Of a stretch of 64,000 bases of DNA, positions 1-8,429 are shown piece by piece. Made by a program: the position numbers and the translations under genes. The notes under the pieces were generated by a model. The model did no database searches. It saw nothing but the letters and a program-made list of their open reading frames with translations, and was not told the origin of the DNA. Position 1 is the first letter of the stretch. Every line of letters begins with the position of its first letter. The DNA is from Ralstonia pickettii DTP0602 (lineage in GTDB: Bacteria; Pseudomonadota; Gammaproteobacteria; Burkholderiales; Burkholderiaceae), in assembly GCA_000471925.1 (NCBI GenBank), contig CP006667.1, positions 3,348,001 to 3,412,000 of the forward strand, read 5' to 3'.

Positions 1-353
1 AGTGGGAACCGGGCGTGATCAAGGTGTCGAACATCATCGAGAAGCCAGCGCCGGAAGACGCGCCGTCCAACCTCGGCGTGGTCGGCCGCTACATCCTGAC
101 GCCGCGCATCTTCGACCACCTGCGCGAACTGAAGCCGGGCGCCGGCGGCGAGTTCCAGCTGACCGACGGGATCCAGTCCCTGCTAAGCCAGGAGCAGGTG
201 CTGGCCTATCGCTACCAGGGCCGCCGCTATGACTGCGGCAGCAAGCTGGGCTACCTGAAGGCGACCGTGGAGTTTGCGCTGAAGCACCCGGAAGTCGGCG
301 AGGAGTTTAGTGCGTACCTGGAATCGCGCGAGCACCTGACGGGTCCCGCCTGA
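1..353 (+). CDS. galU: UTP-glucose-1-phosphate uridylyltransferase, C-terminal part
   Basis: This is the 3' end of a gene entering from the left edge, read in the frame that begins at base 3. About 117 residues are present. GalU makes UDP-glucose from UTP and glucose-1-phosphate for polysaccharide and envelope synthesis in the cytoplasm. The visible part carries GalU C-terminal hallmarks: the SNIIEKP segment, APSNL followed by VGRYILTP, the EFQLTDGIQSLL motif and YDCGSKLGYLKA. The final helix ends at the usual family length after the last motif, so the C-terminus looks complete. A strong hairpin with flanking A/T runs follows directly. Confidence 0.93.
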   Translation, partial: WEPGVIKVSNIIEKPAPEDAPSNLGVVGRYILTPRIFDHLRELKPGAGGEFQLTDGIQSLLSQEQVLAYRYQGRRYDCGSKLGYLKATVEFALKHPEVGEEFSAYLESREHLTGPA

Positions 354-376
354 TCCCGGCGCATTGCGCAGTCAAA

Positions 377-404
377 GAAAAAGCCGCTTCGAGCGGCTTT
401 TTCT
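377..404. terminator. Bidirectional rho-independent terminator between galU and the TusA-like gene
   Basis: The stem AGCCGCT/AGCGGCT with loop TCG lies between an A-run on the left and a T-run on the right. It can therefore stop transcription of galU rightward and of the TusA-like gene leftward. Confidence 0.85.
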
Positions 405-430
405 CTCTGGGCAACCCTGCGGCGTGCGGG

Positions 431-658
431 TCAGCGGCGGCGCATGTAGAACACGAACACCTTGTCGACTTCCGAGTGCGACAGCAGCTCATTGCCAGTC
501 TGCTTGGCAAAGGCCTGGAAATCGCGCGTGGCGCCGGGATCGGTCGCCAGCACTTTGAGCACGTCGCCGCTGGCCATGTCGGCCAGGGCCTTCTTGGTGC
601 GCAGGATCGGCAGCGGGCAGTTCAGGCCGCGCGCATCCACTTCTTTCTGGAACTCCAT
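431..658 (-). CDS. TusA/SirA-family sulfur carrier protein
   Basis: A 75-residue protein, the usual length for TusA-family sulfur carriers. The N-terminal motif DARGLNCPLPILRTKKAL contains the single conserved Cys that carries a persulfide in this family, within the CPxP signature. The rest forms the expected two-layer alpha/beta fold (GDVLKVLATDP, then FAKQTGNELL). TusA itself passes sulfur to the tRNA 2-thiouridine system. Paralogues serve other sulfur routes, and no tus partner is adjacent, so the exact pathway is not fixed by context. It is the last gene of a leftward set. Confidence 0.88.
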   Translation of the reverse strand: MEFQKEVDARGLNCPLPILRTKKALADMASGDVLKVLATDPGATRDFQAFAKQTGNELLSHSEVDKVFVFYMRRR

Positions 659-695
659 TCGTCTCTTCCTTCGATGTCCGGGGACTTTGGTTGGT

Positions 696-1280
696 CTACA
701 ACCGGTATTGTAGCGAAGCCCCGAGCAGGCTGAAGTCGTGCGGGCGCCGCGGGTCCGGGATGTCCTCGCCGGTCTGGCGATCGAAGAAGCGCACCGGGTA
801 GCCGCGCGCGGCCAGCCAGTCGGCCACCGCGAAGCCGGTGCCGGCCGACCACACGCGCACGTCTTCCGGCGCCACCAGCTTGTACTCGGCCAGCTCCTCG
901 GACAGGGCGACGGCGCCGGTCGCCTTGACGTGGTACGCGATGATCAGCTCGTTCTTGCGCATGAACTCGTAGACGCCGATCAGCGACACCGACTCGGTAT
1001 CGAGGTTGGTCTCTTCTTTCAGCTCGCGCGCCACGCCCAGTTCGGGCGGTTCGTCGCGCTCCAGGAAGCCCGTCACCAGCGCAAACATCTTCTCCGGCCA
1101 GGCGGCATTGCGCGCCAGCAGCAGCTTGTCCTGGTACTCCACCACCGCCGCCAGCACCGGCAGCGGGTTGTTCCAGTGCACGAAGCCGCAGTCCTGCTGC
1201 ACGCAGGCGTGGCGTTCGCGCCCGGACAGCGGCAGCACCTCCAGCGGCGCGCCGCACTGCGGGCAGAATCGGTATTGCAT
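696..1280 (-). CDS. NUDIX hydrolase with N-terminal zinc ribbon
   Basis: A protein of 194 residues. The N-terminus has a four-Cys zinc ribbon (CPQC near residue 6, then a Cys pair near residues 26-31). The central NUDIX box runs from GFLERDE to RELKEETNL. It keeps the metal-binding REL-x-EE core; the usual later Gly is Asn. This layout resembles NudC-like and related NUDIX enzymes that hydrolyse nucleoside diphosphate derivatives. At 194 residues it is shorter than E. coli NudC, so the substrate is left open. A good AGGAG ribosome site precedes the ATG. Confidence 0.85.
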   Translation of the reverse strand: MQYRFCPQCGAPLEVLPLSGRERHACVQQDCGFVHWNNPLPVLAAVVEYQDKLLLARNAAWPEKMFALVTGFLERDEPPELGVARELKEETNLDTESVSLIGVYEFMRKNELIIAYHVKATGAVALSEELAEYKLVAPEDVRVWSAGTGFAVADWLAARGYPVRFFDRQTGEDIPDPRRPHDFSLLGASLQYRL

Positions 1281-1333
1281 TTAGGGGCTCCTGAAGGGGT
1301 CTCGTCGTTATAGGTATGGATCTGGCGGGTTCA

Positions 1334-2371
1334 CTATGCTGCGGCGGTGCAGGCCGCGCGCATGTCGGCGGCGAGCGCCTCCACCGTCTGCGGCTGCAGG
1401 TCCCACGCACACATGAAGCGGCAGCCGCCGGCGCCGATAAAGGTGTAGAAGCGCCAGCCCTTGGCGCGCAGCGCCTCGATCGCCGGCAGCGGCAGCTCGG
1501 CGAAGACGGCGTTGGACTGCGTCGGGAACATGATGCGCACGCCCGGAATATCGGCGATGTGCTGCTGCAGCAGCTGCGCCATCGCATTGGCATGGCGCGC
1601 GTTGGCGAGCCACACGTCGTTCTCGAGCAAACCCAGCCACGGCGCCGAGATAAAGCGCATCTTCGACGCCAGCTGGCCAGCCTGCTTGACGCGATAGGCA
1701 AAGTCCTCGGCCAGGCGGCGGTCGAAGAACACCACCGCCTCGCCCACCGGCAGGCCGTTCTTGGTGCCGCCGAAGCACAGCACGTCGACGCCGGCGCGCC
1801 AGGTGATCTCGGACGGATGCACGCCCAGCGATGCCACCGCGTTGGCAAAGCGCGCCCCGTCCATATGCACGCGCAGCTGGCGGCGCTTGGCGATGGCGGC
1901 AATCGCGCGCACCTCTTCCACCGTGTAGACCGTGCCGACTTCGGTCGACTGCGTCAGCGACACGACCTTGGGCTTGGGATAGTGGATATCGGAGCGGCGC
2001 GTCACCAGCGCCTCGACCGCGTCGGGCGTGAGCTTGCCGTCGGCGCCAGGCGCGGTCAGCAGCTTGGAGCCGTTGGAAAAGAACTCCGGGCCGCCGCATT
2101 CGTCGGTCTCGATATGCGCCAGCTCGTGGCAGATCACCGAGTGGTACGACTGGCACAGCGCCGACAGCGCCAGCGAGTTGGCCGCCGTGCCGTTGAACAC
2201 GAAGAACACTTCGCAGTCGGTCTGGAACAGGTCGCGGATGCGGTCGCAGACCTTCTGGGTCCACGTATCGTCGCCATAGGCCTGTTCGTGGCCGCTGGCG
2301 TTGGCTTCCAGGAAATACTTCAGCGATTCCGGGCAGAAGCCGGCGTAGTTGTCAGAGGCGAAGTGCTGCAT
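1334..2371 (-). CDS. Low-specificity threonine aldolase / beta-eliminating lyase family PLP enzyme
   Basis: A fold-type I PLP enzyme of 345 residues, the normal length for L-threonine aldolase (threonine to glycine plus acetaldehyde). Visible features include SDNYAG at the N-terminus, the cofactor-stacking region FNGTAANSLAL with ICHELAHIETDECGG, the Asp that contacts the pyridine nitrogen in VHMDGARFANA, and the Schiff-base Lys in CFGGTKNG. It lies 28 bp downstream of the tautomerase gene on the same strand, suggesting cotranscription. Related family members act on other beta-hydroxy amino acids, so substrate is inferred from family only. Confidence 0.85.
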   Translation of the reverse strand: MQHFASDNYAGFCPESLKYFLEANASGHEQAYGDDTWTQKVCDRIRDLFQTDCEVFFVFNGTAANSLALSALCQSYHSVICHELAHIETDECGGPEFFSNGSKLLTAPGADGKLTPDAVEALVTRRSDIHYPKPKVVSLTQSTEVGTVYTVEEVRAIAAIAKRRQLRVHMDGARFANAVASLGVHPSEITWRAGVDVLCFGGTKNGLPVGEAVVFFDRRLAEDFAYRVKQAGQLASKMRFISAPWLGLLENDVWLANARHANAMAQLLQQHIADIPGVRIMFPTQSNAVFAELPLPAIEALRAKGWRFYTFIGAGGCRFMCAWDLQPQTVEALAADMRAACTAAA

Positions 2372-2399
2372 GGTGTCCGGTGCGAAGCTGGGTCGGGTC

Positions 2400-2588
2400 C
2401 TACTTCTTGTCGGCCCACAGCTCGCCGCCGGTGGCCCAGTTCTCGCGCTTGATGTCGGTGATGATGATGTCGACGGCCGAGGCCGAGCAGCCCAAAGTTT
2501 CGCAGCTGACGCGCGTCACTTCCTCGACGAACTTGCGCTTCTGCTCGATGGTACGGCCTTCAAACATTTCAACGTGGAAAGTCGGCAT
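2400..2588 (-). CDS. 4-oxalocrotonate tautomerase family protein
   Basis: A 62-residue tautomerase. Removal of the initiator Met would expose Pro1, the catalytic base of this superfamily (MPTFHVEMFEGRT). A family-typical KRKFVEEVTR helix follows, and the chain ends at the usual 62-residue size. Small tautomerases of this type convert 2-hydroxymuconate-like enols to keto forms in aromatic degradation, but no meta-cleavage genes lie nearby, so its substrate is unknown. An AGGAG-type ribosome site precedes the start. It sits between the class II aldolase and the threonine aldolase-like gene on the same strand. Confidence 0.87.
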   Translation of the reverse strand: MPTFHVEMFEGRTIEQKRKFVEEVTRVSCETLGCSASAVDIIITDIKRENWATGGELWADKK

Positions 2589-2626
2589 GCAATGCTCCTG
2601 TGCTTGATTGATCTTGTCGCCGGGGA

Positions 2627-3400
2627 TCAGTCCCGGTACGAGGGATCGATTCTATCCAGTTTGCGCAGCAACGCGGGCCACTCCAATGCGCCCTCGACCG
2701 CGCCGTTGTCGTACAGCTGTTCCGACGCCTTGTGCACCACCGCGGCATCCGGCTGCACCAGCGCGCCGCCGGCCTGCGCGGCGATCTGGATCTCGCACGC
2801 CTTGATCAGCGTCGCCATCAGCACATAGGCCTCGGCCACGGTGCGGCCCACTGTCAGCGTGCCATGGTTGCGCAACAGCATGGCGGGATGCTCGCCCAGC
2901 GAGGCCGTCAGGCGCGTGCCTTCGGCCGGGGTGAAGGCCAGCCCTTCGTAATCGTGATAAGCGATGCGGCCGTGGAAGCGCATCGCGTGCTGGGACAGCG
3001 GCAACAGCCCCGCGGCCTGCGCGGACACCGCGATACCGGCGGTGTTATGCAGGTGCATCACGCACATCGCGTCGGGACGTGCCGCATGCACCGCGGCATG
3101 CAGCGCGAAGCCGGTCACGTTGACCGGATGCACCGTTTCGCCAACGACCTCGCCACGGCCGTTGATCTTGACCAGGTCGCTGGCGCGGATCTCGTCGAAG
3201 GCAAAGCCGAAGGGGTTGATCAGGAAGTGGTCGGGCTCGCCCGGCACCGTGGCGGAGATATGGGTGTAGATCAGGTCATCCCAGCCCTCGCGCGCGGCCA
3301 GGCGGTAGGCGGCGGCAAGGTCCACGCGCACGCGCTGCTCTTCGGCGGAAACGGGATGGGCAGTGCCCGCGGCACGCGCGGGCTGCAAGGCAAAAGACAT
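2627..3400 (-). CDS. Class II aldolase/adducin family protein
   Basis: A protein of 257 residues with the aldolase II/adducin fold. The zinc-binding His pair appears in CVMHLHNTAG near residue 116, and a later His in LLRNHGTLTVG supplies the third ligand. The family includes fuculose-phosphate aldolase and related enzymes, as well as members with decarboxylase or unknown roles. This one has an N-terminal extension rich in Ala and lacks a clear assignment. It follows the MFS carrier on the same strand after about 145 bp and precedes the tautomerase by 38 bp, so the three may share a catabolic role. Confidence 0.83.
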   Translation of the reverse strand: MSFALQPARAAGTAHPVSAEEQRVRVDLAAAYRLAAREGWDDLIYTHISATVPGEPDHFLINPFGFAFDEIRASDLVKINGRGEVVGETVHPVNVTGFALHAAVHAARPDAMCVMHLHNTAGIAVSAQAAGLLPLSQHAMRFHGRIAYHDYEGLAFTPAEGTRLTASLGEHPAMLLRNHGTLTVGRTVAEAYVLMATLIKACEIQIAAQAGGALVQPDAAVVHKASEQLYDNGAVEGALEWPALLRKLDRIDPSYRD

Positions 3401-3546
3401 GGGGGGTCGCTCCTGCGCCGCCCGTCTCGCGTGCCGGGTACGGCCCCGGCCTTCTGTGCCGCGCCACCGGCCGCGCGGCTGCGGGGCGCAGCCGCAACGC
3501 GTGGCGCTTCAGGCGGCAAAGGCCATACTGTAGCGCACCTTGCCGG

Positions 3547-4806
3547 TCAGCTCCGGGCGCCTTCCAGCGGCCAGGCGCGGCGCATCCAGGCGAACACCAC
3601 CGCCCCCAGCAGCAGCGACGCCGCCGCGCACGCGAGCGAGCTGGCGAAGCCCCCAGTACGCGCCACCAGCGCGGTCGCCAATGGCGGCCCGGCGATCTGG
3701 CCGAAGCCGTAGGACGCCGTCATCAGGCCCATCAGCCGCGGCGCGTGCGGGCCCCACAGCCGGCGTGCCTCGCGCATCGCAAATGCCACCAGCGCGGTGA
3801 ACGGCAGCCCCGCCAGCAGGCTGCTCAGCGCGAAGCCCACTACGGTCGGAAACACCACCGCCAGCGCCACGCCCAGCGCCTGCATGCCGTAGGCAATCGT
3901 CAGCAGCTTGCGGCTGTCGTGCGCCATGCCGATCCGGGTGGCCAGCAAGGCGCCTACCGCCACGCCCGCGCCGAAGATCGGCCAGAACAGGTCGGCCCAG
4001 ACCGTGCCCGGCAGCGCTTCACGCGCGATCACCGGCAGGAAGGTCGCAGTGATGATGTAGCCGAAGCCGGCCAGCCCGTAGGCCAGCGTCAGAGTCCAGG
4101 TCTGGGCGTCGAGCCGGGCGGCGTGGTTGTCCGCCGGAAGGTCTTCCTGCACGGCGGCGCTTTGCACCGGCGCCGGTTCCGACACGAATACCCACCACAC
4201 CGCCGCCACCAGCACTGCGGCCAGCGCCGTGAACGCCAGCCAACCGTAGTCGGCATGCCAGCCCGCGCCGACCATGCCGGAGGTGCCCAGCCCCGTGACC
4301 ACGATGCCAAGCCCCGGCCCGCAGAAGATCAGCCCGGCGAGCTCCGGCTTGCCCAGCTCCGCCAGCCGCTGCAGGCACCAGCCGGCGGTGTAGACCATCA
4401 CCACCGCGCTGGCCACGCCCGCGGCGGCGCGCCACAGCGACCAGGCCGGCATGCCGCCCGGCAGTGCCATGCCCAGCGTCAGCAGCACCGTGGCCACCAG
4501 CCCCCAGCGCAGCATGCGCACCGCGTCGGGCCGGATAAACATGCACACGGCGGCGCCGAGAAAATAGCCGATGTAGTTGACCGTGGCCAGCCAGCCGCCC
4601 TCGTGCAGCGTGACGCTGCCGTCATGCAGCATCATCGGCAGCAGTGGCGTAAAGGCGAAGCGGCCGATGCCCATCACCACCGCCAGCGACACCAGCCCGG
4701 CCATCGCCACCGCCACCGGTCCGGCCTTGCGCGCAACCACCCGCGCGGCCGGGCCGGCGCCGGTGGCCGCGGCGTGTTCAGGATCGATGCTGTGCAGATT
4801 GGGCAT
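3547..4806 (-). CDS. YbfB/YjiJ-type MFS transporter
   Basis: A membrane protein of 419 residues with about 12 hydrophobic segments. The first long segment carries VMGIGRFAFTPLLPMM, the signature of the YbfB/YjiJ MFS group. The ATG at 4806 was chosen because the open frame upstream has a non-membrane, basic composition and runs through the divergent promoter region. The substrate is unknown. The gene is divergent from a LysR regulator across 132 bp, the common arrangement for a regulator and its controlled carrier. Confidence 0.85.
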   Translation of the reverse strand: MPNLHSIDPEHAAATGAGPAARVVARKAGPVAVAMAGLVSLAVVMGIGRFAFTPLLPMMLHDGSVTLHEGGWLATVNYIGYFLGAAVCMFIRPDAVRMLRWGLVATVLLTLGMALPGGMPAWSLWRAAAGVASAVVMVYTAGWCLQRLAELGKPELAGLIFCGPGLGIVVTGLGTSGMVGAGWHADYGWLAFTALAAVLVAAVWWVFVSEPAPVQSAAVQEDLPADNHAARLDAQTWTLTLAYGLAGFGYIITATFLPVIAREALPGTVWADLFWPIFGAGVAVGALLATRIGMAHDSRKLLTIAYGMQALGVALAVVFPTVVGFALSSLLAGLPFTALVAFAMREARRLWGPHAPRLMGLMTASYGFGQIAGPPLATALVARTGGFASSLACAAASLLLGAVVFAWMRRAWPLEGARS

Positions 4807-4884
4807 GTCGGTAGCTGGTCGGGGGCAGCGGTTGCATTGCGATCTCCGTATGCTACGCTTTGGAAACCATCCCGAAAAATGAAT

Positions 4885-4909
4885 TATCAAGATGCCAAGC
4901 ATCCTGATA
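4885..4909. promoter_or_regulatory. Imperfect 25-bp palindrome, likely LysR operator
   Basis: TATCAAGATGC and GCATCCTGATA flank a CAA centre; 10 of 11 positions pair. It lies in the 132-bp gap between the divergent MFS and LysR genes, the usual place for a LysR recognition site. The assignment to the adjacent LysR protein is inferred. Confidence 0.5.
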
Positions 4910-4938
4910 CGAGATGTATTGTTCCGGAGCCACTGCCC

Positions 4939-5832
4939 ATGGATCTCGCTGCCCTCGAAATCTTCCGCACCGTGGTCGAAGCCGGTGGCATTACCCGCGC
5001 GGCCGAGCGACTGCACAGGGTGCAGTCCAATGTCACCACCCGCATCCGCCAGCTTGAGCAGTCGCTCGGCGTCGAGCTGTTCGTACGCGACGGCCGGCGC
5101 ATGGTGCTGACGCCCGCCGGCCAGACCCTGTTCGACTACGCCTGCCGCATCCTGAAGCTGACCGACGAGGCCCGCCAGGCGGTGCTGCCGGCACGCCCGC
5201 ATGGACGGCTGCGCATCGCCTCGATGGAAAGCACCGCGGCCAGCCGCCTCCCCAATGTGCTCGCCGCGTACCACCAGGCCTGGCCGGAGGTGCAGCTGGA
5301 ACTGGTGACGCTGGCCACGCGCCAGGCGCTGGATGCGCTGGCGCGCTTCGAGGTCGACTGCGCCTTTGTCGCCGAGCCGGTCCCGGACCCGGCGCTGTCC
5401 ACCATCCCGGCCTTCGAGGAAGAACTGGTGGTGATCGCGCGCGAGCGCCATCGTCCGATCCGCACCGCCGCCGACCTGGAAGTGCCGACGCTGCTGGCGT
5501 TCGAGCCGGGCTGCAACTACCGCGCCCGGGTCGAGGCCTGGTACGCCACCGGCGATGCGCCGCCGCCGCGCGTGCTGGAACTGGGCTCGTATCACGCCAT
5601 CGTCGCCTGCGTGGCGGCCGGCATCGGCGCGGCGATCGTGCCGCGCTCGGTGCTGGGCCTGTACCGCGACCTGCCGGCCATCAGCCAGCACAGCCTGGGC
5701 GCGGCGGGGCGCGTGCGCACCATGCTGGCGTGGCACCCGGCCATGGCCAGCGCGGCGCTGCATGCGCTCGTCGACGCGCTCACGGCGCAAGCGCCGGGCC
5801 CGGCCGACAAGCCTGAACTGGCGGCAGCCTGA
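4939..5832 (+). CDS. LysR-family transcriptional regulator
   Basis: A LysR-type regulator of 297 residues. The winged-helix domain occupies about residues 1-60 (LAALEIFRTVVEAGGITRAA, then a recognition region with HRVQSNVTTRIRQLEQSLG). The rest is the periplasmic-binding-protein-like effector domain. The ATG at 4939 gives the standard N-terminus; the long open frame upstream is antisense to the MFS gene. It probably controls the divergent MFS carrier and the genes downstream of it. Confidence 0.9.
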   Translation: MDLAALEIFRTVVEAGGITRAAERLHRVQSNVTTRIRQLEQSLGVELFVRDGRRMVLTPAGQTLFDYACRILKLTDEARQAVLPARPHGRLRIASMESTAASRLPNVLAAYHQAWPEVQLELVTLATRQALDALARFEVDCAFVAEPVPDPALSTIPAFEEELVVIARERHRPIRTAADLEVPTLLAFEPGCNYRARVEAWYATGDAPPPRVLELGSYHAIVACVAAGIGAAIVPRSVLGLYRDLPAISQHSLGAAGRVRTMLAWHPAMASAALHALVDALTAQAPGPADKPELAAA

Positions 5833-5934
5833 GCGCCACAAGCGGGACAGCGGCACGTCTCCGTGCAAGATGTGCCCGGTGGCCTACACTGGAAGTGGCG
5901 CCACCACGGCACCCTGCGTGCCCCGCCCCTCCTG

Positions 5935-7434
5935 ATGAAACCTGCCACCGCGCTCGCGCGGGCCCTTCGGCTGCTGCACGGCCGCCTGCTGGTCGGCCTG
6001 GCACTGGCGTGCTGCGCCGCCGCGCTCGCCAGCACACTCGCCAGTTTCCATGCCCGCGCCGCACCGCCGGCCGGCCCCGCTTCGGCACCAGCCGCCACGG
6101 CCACGGCGCCGGTCTACGTGATCCCGCTAAAGGGCGCGGTCGGCCCGGCCAGCGCCAGCTTTGTCCTGCGCGGCATGACGCGCGCCCGCGAGGCCGGCGC
6201 CCAGTTGGTGGTGCTGGAAATGGACACCCCCGGCGGGCTGGATGCGTCGATGCGCGAGGTCATCCAGGCGATCCTGGCCTCGCCGGTGCCGGTCGCCAGC
6301 TACGTCTACCCGGGCGGCGCGCGCGCCGCCAGCGCCGGCACCTACATCCTCTACGCCAGCCACATCGCGGCGATGGCGCCCGGCACCAACCTGGGGGCCG
6401 CGACCCCCGTGCAAGTCGGCATCGGCGGACCGCAGCGGCCCGACGCCCTGCCCGGCGCCAGCCCCGCTTCCGCCCCGGCCAGCGAACCGGCCAGCACCGA
6501 CACCATGGCGCGCAAGCAGATGCACGACGCCTCGGCCTATATCCGCGGCTTGGCGCAACTGCGCGGGCGCAATGCCGAGTGGGCCGAGCGCGCGGTACGC
6601 GAATCGGTCAGCCTGTCCGCCAACGAGGCACTGGCCCAGCGCGTGATCGACATCGTCGCCCCCGACCTGCCCTCCCTGCTGCGCCAGGTCGAGGGCCGCA
6701 AGCTCACCGCGGCCGGCGGCAAGGACAGCGTGCTGCACACCGCCAATGCGCCCGTGGTCGAACTGGAACCCGACTGGCGCAGCCGCTTCCTGGCCGTGAT
6801 CACCGAACCCAGCGTGGCGCTGATGCTGCTGATGATCGGCATCTACGGGCTGATCTTCGAGTTCTCCACGCCCGGCATGGTGGTGCCCGGCATCGCCGGC
6901 GCGATCTGCCTGCTGGTGGCGCTGTTCGCGCTGCATATGCTGCCCGTGAACTACGCCGGACTGGCGCTGGTGGCGCTGGGCATCGGCTGCATGGTGGCGG
7001 AGCTGTTCCTGCCGACCTTCGGCGCGCTGGGGGTGGGCGGCATCATTGCCTTTGCCTTCGGCGCGGTAATGCTGATCGACACCGACGTGCCCGGCTTCGG
7101 CGTACCGCTGCCGATGGTGGCGGCGCTGTCGGCGATGTCGGCGATCTTCGTGTTCGGCATGTCGGCGGTGCTGGTGCGCTCGCGCAAGCGGCCGGTGGTC
7201 AGCGGCGCCGATACGCTGGTCGGCAGCCACGGCGAACTGCTCGACGACCTACGCGATGAAGGCTGGGCCTCGGTGCGCGGCGAGAACTGGCGCGTGCGCA
7301 GCGCCACCCCGCTGGCGCGCGGCACACCGGTGCTGGTCACCGCCCGGCACGGCCTGGTGCTCGACGTGGTCGCCGCCGGCAACGCCCCGCTTTATCAAAC
7401 TCCACCCCAACCGACTCCAGACAAGGGAGCCTGA
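5935..7434 (+). CDS. NfeD/STOPP membrane-bound ClpP-class serine protease
   Basis: A protein of 499 residues. From the ATG at 5935 there is a hydrophobic signal or anchor segment (residues about 15-40). A ClpP-like domain follows with [16 protein letters not shown] and the catalytic-region segment [30 protein letters not shown]. Four to five membrane segments come next, then a C-terminal NfeD OB-fold domain ending near residue 485. Such proteases are encoded with SPFH proteins and cleave stomatin C-termini in archaeal relatives. The gene ends 2 bp before the slipin ATG, so the two are cotranscribed. A start 24 codons upstream is possible but would put a non-hydrophobic tail before the signal. 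Confidence 0.86.
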   Translation: MKPATALARALRLLHGRLLVGLALACCAAALASTLASFHARAAPPAGPASAPAATATAPVYVIPLKGAVGPASASFVLRGMTRAREAGAQLVVLEMDTPGGLDASMREVIQAILASPVPVASYVYPGGARAASAGTYILYASHIAAMAPGTNLGAATPVQVGIGGPQRPDALPGASPASAPASEPASTDTMARKQMHDASAYIRGLAQLRGRNAEWAERAVRESVSLSANEALAQRVIDIVAPDLPSLLRQVEGRKLTAAGGKDSVLHTANAPVVELEPDWRSRFLAVITEPSVALMLLMIGIYGLIFEFSTPGMVVPGIAGAICLLVALFALHMLPVNYAGLALVALGIGCMVAELFLPTFGALGVGGIIAFAFGAVMLIDTDVPGFGVPLPMVAALSAMSAIFVFGMSAVLVRSRKRPVVSGADTLVGSHGELLDDLRDEGWASVRGENWRVRSATPLARGTPVLVTARHGLVLDVVAAGNAPLYQTPPQPTPDKGA

Positions 7435-7436
7435 CC

Positions 7437-8195
7437 ATGGCCTTCGGATTTAGCTTCGGCGGTTTGATCTTCCTGCTGGCACTGCTCGTCATCACGGCAT
7501 TCCGCGTGCTGCGCGAATACGAACGCGGCGTGGTGTTCATGCTCGGACGCTTCTGGAAGGTCAAGGGGCCGGGACTGGTGCTGATCATCCCGGCCGTGCA
7601 GCAGATGGTGCGGGTGGACCTGCGCACGGTGGTGATGGACGTGCCGCCACAAGACGTCATTTCTCGCGACAACGTCTCGGTGAAGGTGAACGCGGTCGTG
7701 TACTTCCGCGTGGTGGACCCGGAGCGCGCCATCATCCAGGTCGCCAACTTCCTCGAAGCCACCAGCCAGCTGGCGCAGACCACGCTGCGCTCGGTCCTGG
7801 GCAAGCACGAACTGGATGAAATGCTGGCCGAGCGGGAGAAGCTCAATCTCGACATCCAGCAGGCGCTGGACGCGCAGACAGACGGCTGGGGCATCAAGGT
7901 ATCGAACGTCGAGATCAAGCATGTCGACCTGAACGAAACCATGATCCGCGCGATTGCGCGGCAGGCCGAAGCGGAACGCGAGCGGCGCGCCAAGGTGATC
8001 CATGCCGAGGGCGAATTGCAGGCTTCCGTGAAGCTGCTCGAGGCCGCGCAGATGCTGGCGCGGCAGCCGCAGGCGATGCAACTGCGCTATATGCAGACGT
8101 TGACGCAGATTGCGGGGGATAAGAGTTCGACGATCGTGTTTCCGTTGCCGATGGAGTTGTTGACGGTGTTAGGGAGCAAGGGGGAACGGGGGTGA
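7437..8195 (+). CDS. Slipin (SPFH/stomatin/prohibitin family protein)
   Basis: A protein of 252 residues with an N-terminal membrane hairpin (residues about 5-25) and an SPFH domain beginning at [14 protein letters not shown]. The core includes [20 protein letters not shown] and the oligomerising region with [20 protein letters not shown], which forms a coiled coil. It is a p-stomatin homologue that would scaffold membrane microdomains. The hydrophobic C-terminus ([13 protein letters not shown]) is the type of site cut by the STOPP partner encoded 2 bp upstream in archaeal systems. Cleavage in this organism is inferred. Confidence 0.9.
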   Translation: MAFGFSFGGLIFLLALLVITAFRVLREYERGVVFMLGRFWKVKGPGLVLIIPAVQQMVRVDLRTVVMDVPPQDVISRDNVSVKVNAVVYFRVVDPERAIIQVANFLEATSQLAQTTLRSVLGKHELDEMLAEREKLNLDIQQALDAQTDGWGIKVSNVEIKHVDLNETMIRAIARQAEAERERRAKVIHAEGELQASVKLLEAAQMLARQPQAMQLRYMQTLTQIAGDKSSTIVFPLPMELLTVLGSKGERG

Positions 8196-8275
8196 AGGGG
8201 GATGGGGGAGGCCTGCGCTGCAAGTTGCGTCGTGTCGTTGCTCGACCGCTCGCGCGCCTGTGGCTCAACGGCTTT

Positions 8276-8345
8276 CGCGGCTGGTGACATGTTGTCGTTG
8301 TTGAACCGCTTGGTTCCGCCCAGCTGCAACATGTCACCAGCCGCG
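8276..8345. repeat. Large nested hairpin: 19-bp perfect inverted repeat with an inner stem-loop
   Basis: Arms 8276-8294 and 8327-8345 (CGCGGCTGGTGACATGTTG and its exact complement) enclose 32 nt that hold a second stem, GAACC-GCTT-GGTTC at 8303-8316. It is located between the convergent slipin and alaS genes and has no T-run directly after it. A partial direct repeat of its centre (TGTCGTTG...ACCGCT) occurs exactly 60 bp upstream at 8233. Confidence 0.75.
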
Positions 8346-8389
8346 ACGGGCCGGGCCCGGCCGTCGATCATCACCTAAATGCATATCCG

Positions 8390-8416
8390 AAAAAAAGAGG
8401 CGCCGAAGCGCCCCTC
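8390..8416 (-). terminator. Rho-independent terminator of alaS
   Basis: Read leftward, the stem GGCGC/GCGCC with a TTCG tetraloop is followed by a run of seven T residues. It lies 14 bp after the alaS stop codon. Confidence 0.85.
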
Positions 8417-8429
8417 ATTCATTCGACAA

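Noticed and set aside
3745..4938. N-terminal extension of the LysR frame
   Set aside because: It is antisense to the MFS gene; the LysR domain starts cleanly at 4939.
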